The notes beneath the pieces were generated by a model. That model was given only the letters and a program-made list of their open reading frames with translations, was not told where the DNA came from and searched no databases. Positions 60,915 to 64,000 of a stretch of DNA of 64,000 nucleotides are shown piece after piece (the first letter of the stretch is position 1; the number at the start of each line of letters is the position of its first letter). The DNA comes from an uncultured Paracoccaceae bacterium (GTDB taxonomy: Bacteria; Pseudomonadota; Alphaproteobacteria; Rhodobacterales; Rhodobacteraceae): the NCBI GenBank assembly GCA_947489445.1, contig CANLDN010000009.1:62001-126000 (forward strand). The letters run 5' to 3'. Both the position numbers and the translations under genes were made by a program.

Positions 60915-60929
60915 TTTAAGGAGATCGAA

Positions 60930-62243
60930 ATGAAGGCTTCTTTGTCTCGTCGGGGCGTATTGCTTGGCGCCGCTGCGGCGCTTGCGGCCCCGTTGATTGT
61001 GCGTGCTGCAAACGCATCAGACTTTGATGTTGTCATCGTGGGTGCAGGGGCAGCGGGACTGGCTGCCGCAAAGACGCTGCGGTCGGCGGGTTTGTCGGCG
61101 GTTGTTCTGGAGGCGCGCAATCGTGTGGGCGGGCGAGCCTATACGGATCGGGCCGCCTTGGGCGTTCCCTTTGATCAAGGGGCACACTGGTTGCATAATG
61201 CCCATATCAACCCGTTCATGGATGTGGCCGCGCGCCTTGGCCGTGAGGTGCGCAAAAGCCCGTTGTCGGACATTCAGTTCTTTGATGAAGGTGTCCCTGT
61301 CAGCGGCGGTGTTGCCGCGTTTGAGCGCGCATCCGGGTGTCTGGAACGCAAGCTGATCTGGAACAGCCTTTGGCGTGGTGACTTTGCAATGACTGATTTG
61401 TCGCTGGATGATCGCTGGCAGCGGGCTGTTGGCGATATTTCGGCCCTTGCGATGGCGACGGACCTTGACACCATGTCAGTCGACGATTTTGCCGGGCTGG
61501 CCGCAGGCGACGATTATGTCGTTGCGGGTGGTTTTGGACAGTTGGTCGTGGATCATGCCGGATCGCTGGATGTCCGCCTTGGCCATGCGGTGACACGGAT
61601 CATCTGGCACACGGCGGGCGGTGTGTCCGTTGCTGGTCCCTTTGGCACGGTGACGGCTGGTGCTTGTATCGTTACGGTGCCTACATCCGTTCTGGCCGCA
61701 GGTCGTATCGCCTTTGACCCCCCATTGCCTGATCGTAAGATGGCCGCCTTTGATAATCTGCGCTGTGGCGATTTCCTGAAAGTCGGCATGCGCCTGGACC
61801 GGGCGATGACGGATCTGCCCGAATACGCGTTTGATATCGCCAAGGCACGGCGGGGCGAGATGATCGGGTTTCATTTTCAACGCGACCAGCCCGTCGCAAC
61901 GATGATCCTGTCGGGCAGTTTCGCCAATGACTTTTCCGGCGTGCCGCGCCGGGATCTATTTGAATTGGCGAGACGTGAATTGGCGATGGTCGCCGGGGCA
62001 TCTGTTGCCGGGTCAGTCACGGCCTTTACGTCATATGATTGGTCCGCTGATCCCCAATCGCTGGGTGCCTACAGCGTCAGGCGGATTGGGGCCGACACTG
62101 CGCGCGCCGACTATGCTGCACCCATTGCTGACAAGCTTTATTTCGCCGGAGAGGCGGCGGGGCGGGAGCTGGCCGTGACGGTTGCTGGCGCAAATCGGTC
62201 AGGTATCGAGGCCGCGACGGAGATTATCCGGCAGCAGACCTAG
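60930..62243 (+). CDS. Flavin monoamine oxidase family protein, Tat-exported
   Basis: 437-residue FAD-dependent amine oxidase. A twin-arginine signal (SLSRRGVLLGAAAALAAP, cleaved near ANA) sends it folded to the periplasm. The FAD dinucleotide fold VVIVGAGAAGLAAAKTL is at about 36-52 and LEARNRVGGRAYTD at about 60-73; the C-terminal FAD motif LYFAGEAAGRELAVTVAGAN is at about 405-424. Substrate unknown (primary amine, polyamine or L-amino acid). ATG at 60930 follows AAGGAG. Divergent from its likely TetR regulator. Confidence 0.92.
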   Translation: MKASLSRRGVLLGAAAALAAPLIVRAANASDFDVVIVGAGAAGLAAAKTLRSAGLSAVVLEARNRVGGRAYTDRAALGVPFDQGAHWLHNAHINPFMDVAARLGREVRKSPLSDIQFFDEGVPVSGGVAAFERASGCLERKLIWNSLWRGDFAMTDLSLDDRWQRAVGDISALAMATDLDTMSVDDFAGLAAGDDYVVAGGFGQLVVDHAGSLDVRLGHAVTRIIWHTAGGVSVAGPFGTVTAGACIVTVPTSVLAAGRIAFDPPLPDRKMAAFDNLRCGDFLKVGMRLDRAMTDLPEYAFDIAKARRGEMIGFHFQRDQPVATMILSGSFANDFSGVPRRDLFELARRELAMVAGASVAGSVTAFTSYDWSADPQSLGAYSVRRIGADTARADYAAPIADKLYFAGEAAGRELAVTVAGANRSGIEAATEIIRQQT

Positions 62244-62263
62244 GATGCGGCGTGTCGCAGACG

Positions 62264-63433
62264 TTATTGCAGGTCTTTGAAGGCGGCTTGCAGCCGCGTC
62301 ACTGCGTCTTCGATCTGCGACCTTGGCGCGCCGAGGTTGAACCGCAGGAAGCTGTCCCCGCCCTTGCCGAATGTCGGCCCGTGGTTGGCGGCGATTTTGG
62401 CGGTTTGTTCGACCCGTGTGGTGAATTCTTCGCGGCTCATCCCTGTATTCGCGAAATCGACCCATGCCAGATATGTCGCTTCGAGGTTCATGGAGGCGAG
62501 GCCGGGGATGGCGTTGATCCCGGCGTCGAAGACTTGGCGGTTTTCGTTGATATAGGCTTTGACGTCGTCTACCCATGCGGCCCCTTCGGGGGTGTAGGCC
62601 GCTGTCGCCATGAAAAGCCCGAAGCTGTTGGGCGACATGCCAAGGGCCGCCATGCGCGCGCCGAAGCGCGCCCGCAGGTCGGGGTCTTCGATGATCACAT
62701 TGCCCACATGGCTGCCCGCGATGTTGAAGGTCTTGGTGGTCGCCGTCATCATCACCAGCCGATCGGTGATCCCGTCGATATGGGCCATGGGCGTGTGGGT
62801 CTGGCCGGGCATGGTCAGGTCGTGGTGGATTTCGTCGGAGACGAGGATCAGTTCGTGCCGTTTTGCGAAGGCGGCGACGGCTTGTAGTTCGGATTTGGTC
62901 CAGACCCTGCCTCCGGGGTTGTGGGGTGAGCAGAGGATGACCATCCGTTCGTTCCCTGTCATCTGGGCGTCATAGGCGGTGAAATCCATCTCGTACCGCC
63001 CGTCATTGTTCACCAGTTCGCATTCGACGACCTGCCGTTCGGCGGCTTTGATGACCTTTGCGAAGGCATGGTAGACGGGGGTGAACAGTACAATCCCGTC
63101 GCCGGGGTTGGTGAACGCATCGACGCAGAGTGCCGTCCCGTTGACCAGCCCATGGGTGGTAAAGATCCAGTCGGGGTTGATTTGCCAGTTGTGTCTTGTG
63201 TCCATCCACCACTGGATGGCACCGCGGTATTTGCTTTCGTCGCCAAAATAGCCGTAGACGCCGTGATCGACCATGTCTTGCACGGCTTTCTGGATACAGG
63301 GCGCCGCTTTGAATTCCATGTCCGCCACCCACATGGAGATACCTTCATTGGGATCCACTCCGTAGATGCTTTGCATCGCGTCCCATTTCACGCAGTGGGT
63401 GTTGCGGCGGTCGGGGGCGGTGTCGAATTGCAT
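62264..63433 (-). CDS. PatB/MalY-type cystathionine beta-lyase (aminotransferase class I/II)
   Basis: 389-residue PLP C-S lyase that splits cystathionine or other cysteine conjugates to thiol, pyruvate and ammonia. Schiff-base lysine in TATTKTFNIAGSH (about 225-237); family motifs KWDAMQSIYG near the N-terminus, GVYGYFG, CSPHNPGGRVWTKSEL and VSDEIHHDL. In marine Rhodobacterales such lyases may also make volatile thiols, which is inference. ATG at 63433 follows AGGAG. Converges with the amine oxidase (20 bp gap). Confidence 0.94.
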   Translation of the reverse strand: MQFDTAPDRRNTHCVKWDAMQSIYGVDPNEGISMWVADMEFKAAPCIQKAVQDMVDHGVYGYFGDESKYRGAIQWWMDTRHNWQINPDWIFTTHGLVNGTALCVDAFTNPGDGIVLFTPVYHAFAKVIKAAERQVVECELVNNDGRYEMDFTAYDAQMTGNERMVILCSPHNPGGRVWTKSELQAVAAFAKRHELILVSDEIHHDLTMPGQTHTPMAHIDGITDRLVMMTATTKTFNIAGSHVGNVIIEDPDLRARFGARMAALGMSPNSFGLFMATAAYTPEGAAWVDDVKAYINENRQVFDAGINAIPGLASMNLEATYLAWVDFANTGMSREEFTTRVEQTAKIAANHGPTFGKGGDSFLRFNLGAPRSQIEDAVTRLQAAFKDLQ

Positions 63434-63513
63434 GGGGGCTCTCCTGATTCAGCCTGCGCAGGCTACGGAAGGCGCGGCGGAGTGCAAGGTGGAAAATCCG
63501 GTCGGTTTTGGTG

Positions 63514-63747
63514 TCAGGGCCGCATCAGGGGTTCGCATTGTCCGTTTGATGCGGTGAGGGCGTGGTTGACGATGGCAATGCGCGATGCATCGCGGTTGAG
63601 GCCGCGCTGTTTCATCATGAAGCTGAAGGCCGGGACTGTCAGGTTCACTGGTATTGCGTAGCCCGAGAACGCGCGGGCCATGGCGGTGCACAGGTCTTGG
63701 GTGCGGGCGGATGTGTCATCGGTGATGATGGTGTCAGTTGGGATCAT
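63514..63747 (-). CDS. Small hypothetical protein
   Basis: About 77 residues, no family recognised; short hydrophobic patch AIPVNLTVPAFSFMM and a basic region (KQRGLNRDASRIAIV). The ATG at 63747 overlaps the end of the XRE regulator by 14 bp, which suggests a shared transcript; a start further upstream would lie deeper inside that gene. Weak evidence beyond overlap and position. Confidence 0.45.
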   Translation of the reverse strand: MIPTDTIITDDTSARTQDLCTAMARAFSGYAIPVNLTVPAFSFMMKQRGLNRDASRIAIVNHALTASNGQCEPLMRP

Positions 63748-63949
63748 CGGGCAATTCAAACAAATCATGGACGCTGCATTCAAGTTCTTCCGCGAGGGTC
63801 AGCGCGAGGTAGGTGGACGGGGTAAAGACCCCGTTTTCAATCGTGTTGATTGTTTTGCGTGACACGCCCGCGGCGGCGGCGAGGTCGGCTTGGGTCATCC
63901 CCGCCTTTGTTCGGTGGGCGCGCAGGTGCGTGATGAGCTTGCCGCTCAT
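63734..63949 (-). CDS. XRE-family helix-turn-helix regulator
   Basis: 71-residue single-domain Cro/C1-type regulator. Helix-turn-helix at about 18-45 (MTQADLAAAAGVSRKTINTI), then ENGVFTPSTYLALTLAEELE. Proteins of this size are typically paired with a small membrane protein gene and autoregulate. Its ATG overlaps the stop of an upstream gene (ATGA at 63946-63949) cut by the window end. Confidence 0.9.
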   Translation of the reverse strand: MSGKLITHLRAHRTKAGMTQADLAAAAGVSRKTINTIENGVFTPSTYLALTLAEELECSVHDLFELPDDPN

Positions 63950-64000
63950 TCGGCGCGGCCCCGCATCACGGATGTCAGATAATGCGCGGAGGGCGCCACG
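63946..64000 (-). CDS. C-terminal end of a gene cut by the window boundary
   Basis: Open frame of 17 codons from the window end to a TGA at 63946-63948 (ending TSVMRGRAE), overlapping the XRE regulator start by ATGA. Too short to identify; by analogy with similar loci it could be a small membrane protein co-transcribed with the regulator. Confidence 0.45.
   Translation of the reverse strand, partial: VAPSAHYLTSVMRGRAE

Overview
The window reads as chromosome of a marine alphaproteobacterium of the Rhodobacterales (Roseobacter group). Support comes from GC-rich coding, an aerobic-type cobalamin pathway (CobN, CobO, CobHIJLM, BluB), an invasion-associated locus B protein, TTAA-type CtrA-like sites and the overall protein flavour. 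Placement below order is not supported. I saw no rRNA or tRNA genes, no CRISPR array and no intact insertion sequence.

Layout. 0.1-9.5 kb: housekeeping and catabolic genes (dapD, a redoxin, a LOG-family protein, a LacI regulator divergent from a GH2 beta-mannosidase, rlmN, an IalB-like periplasmic protein, asparaginase). 9.5-13.7 kb: a more AT-rich island with a DUF4123 type VI secretion adaptor, a 620-residue polymorphic toxin and a small acidic immunity candidate, between two degenerate intergenic stretches that share a 21-bp direct repeat. 13.7-20 kb: a DUF2461/ArsC-like/Rieske oxygenase operon divergent from a LysR regulator, then a thiolase and a gamma-glutamyltransferase-family hydrolase. 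20.5-25.9 kb: a 1793-residue autotransporter with internal repeats of about 120 residues. 26-29 kb: an FMN reductase, a ThDP enzyme and an unknown protein.

Cobalamin genes form three blocks. Block 1 (29.1-38.6 kb, minus strand) is HupE, CobW, a GNAT protein and CobN behind a cobalamin riboswitch (38401-38593), then after a small opposite-strand gene CobO, a YrbL-like kinase-fold protein, two tandem Lin0512 proteins and BluB. Block 2 (45.2-47.4 kb, minus) is a DUF1636 protein, CobC and CbiB. Block 3 (50.0-56.7 kb, plus) is a small membrane protein, a CbiX-like chelatase, CobH, CobL, CobI, a CbiG-CobJ fusion and CobM, mostly overlapping and so probably co-translated. Together they cover metal supply, corrin-ring methylation, late cobalt insertion, adenosylation, aminopropanol-arm synthesis and lower-ligand synthesis. 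CobA, CobG/CobZ, CobK, CobB, CobST, CobQ, CobP, CobU and CobV are not in the window. Between the blocks lie smc, a lytic transglycosylase, a degenerate receiver protein and a Xi-class glutathione transferase. 57.4-64 kb holds a bacteriophytochrome HWE kinase with a C-terminal receiver, a TetR/flavin amine oxidase pair, a PatB-type C-S lyase and a small XRE-regulator cluster cut by the window end.

Two dispersed repeat families stand out. One is an element of about 120-135 bp with TTAA-rich flanks and a helically phased array of 11-bp units (three intergenic copies, plus an array-only copy inside the beta-mannosidase gene). The other is a hairpin of about 45 bp placed exactly at stop codons (three copies), whose inner stem changes sequence but keeps pairing.
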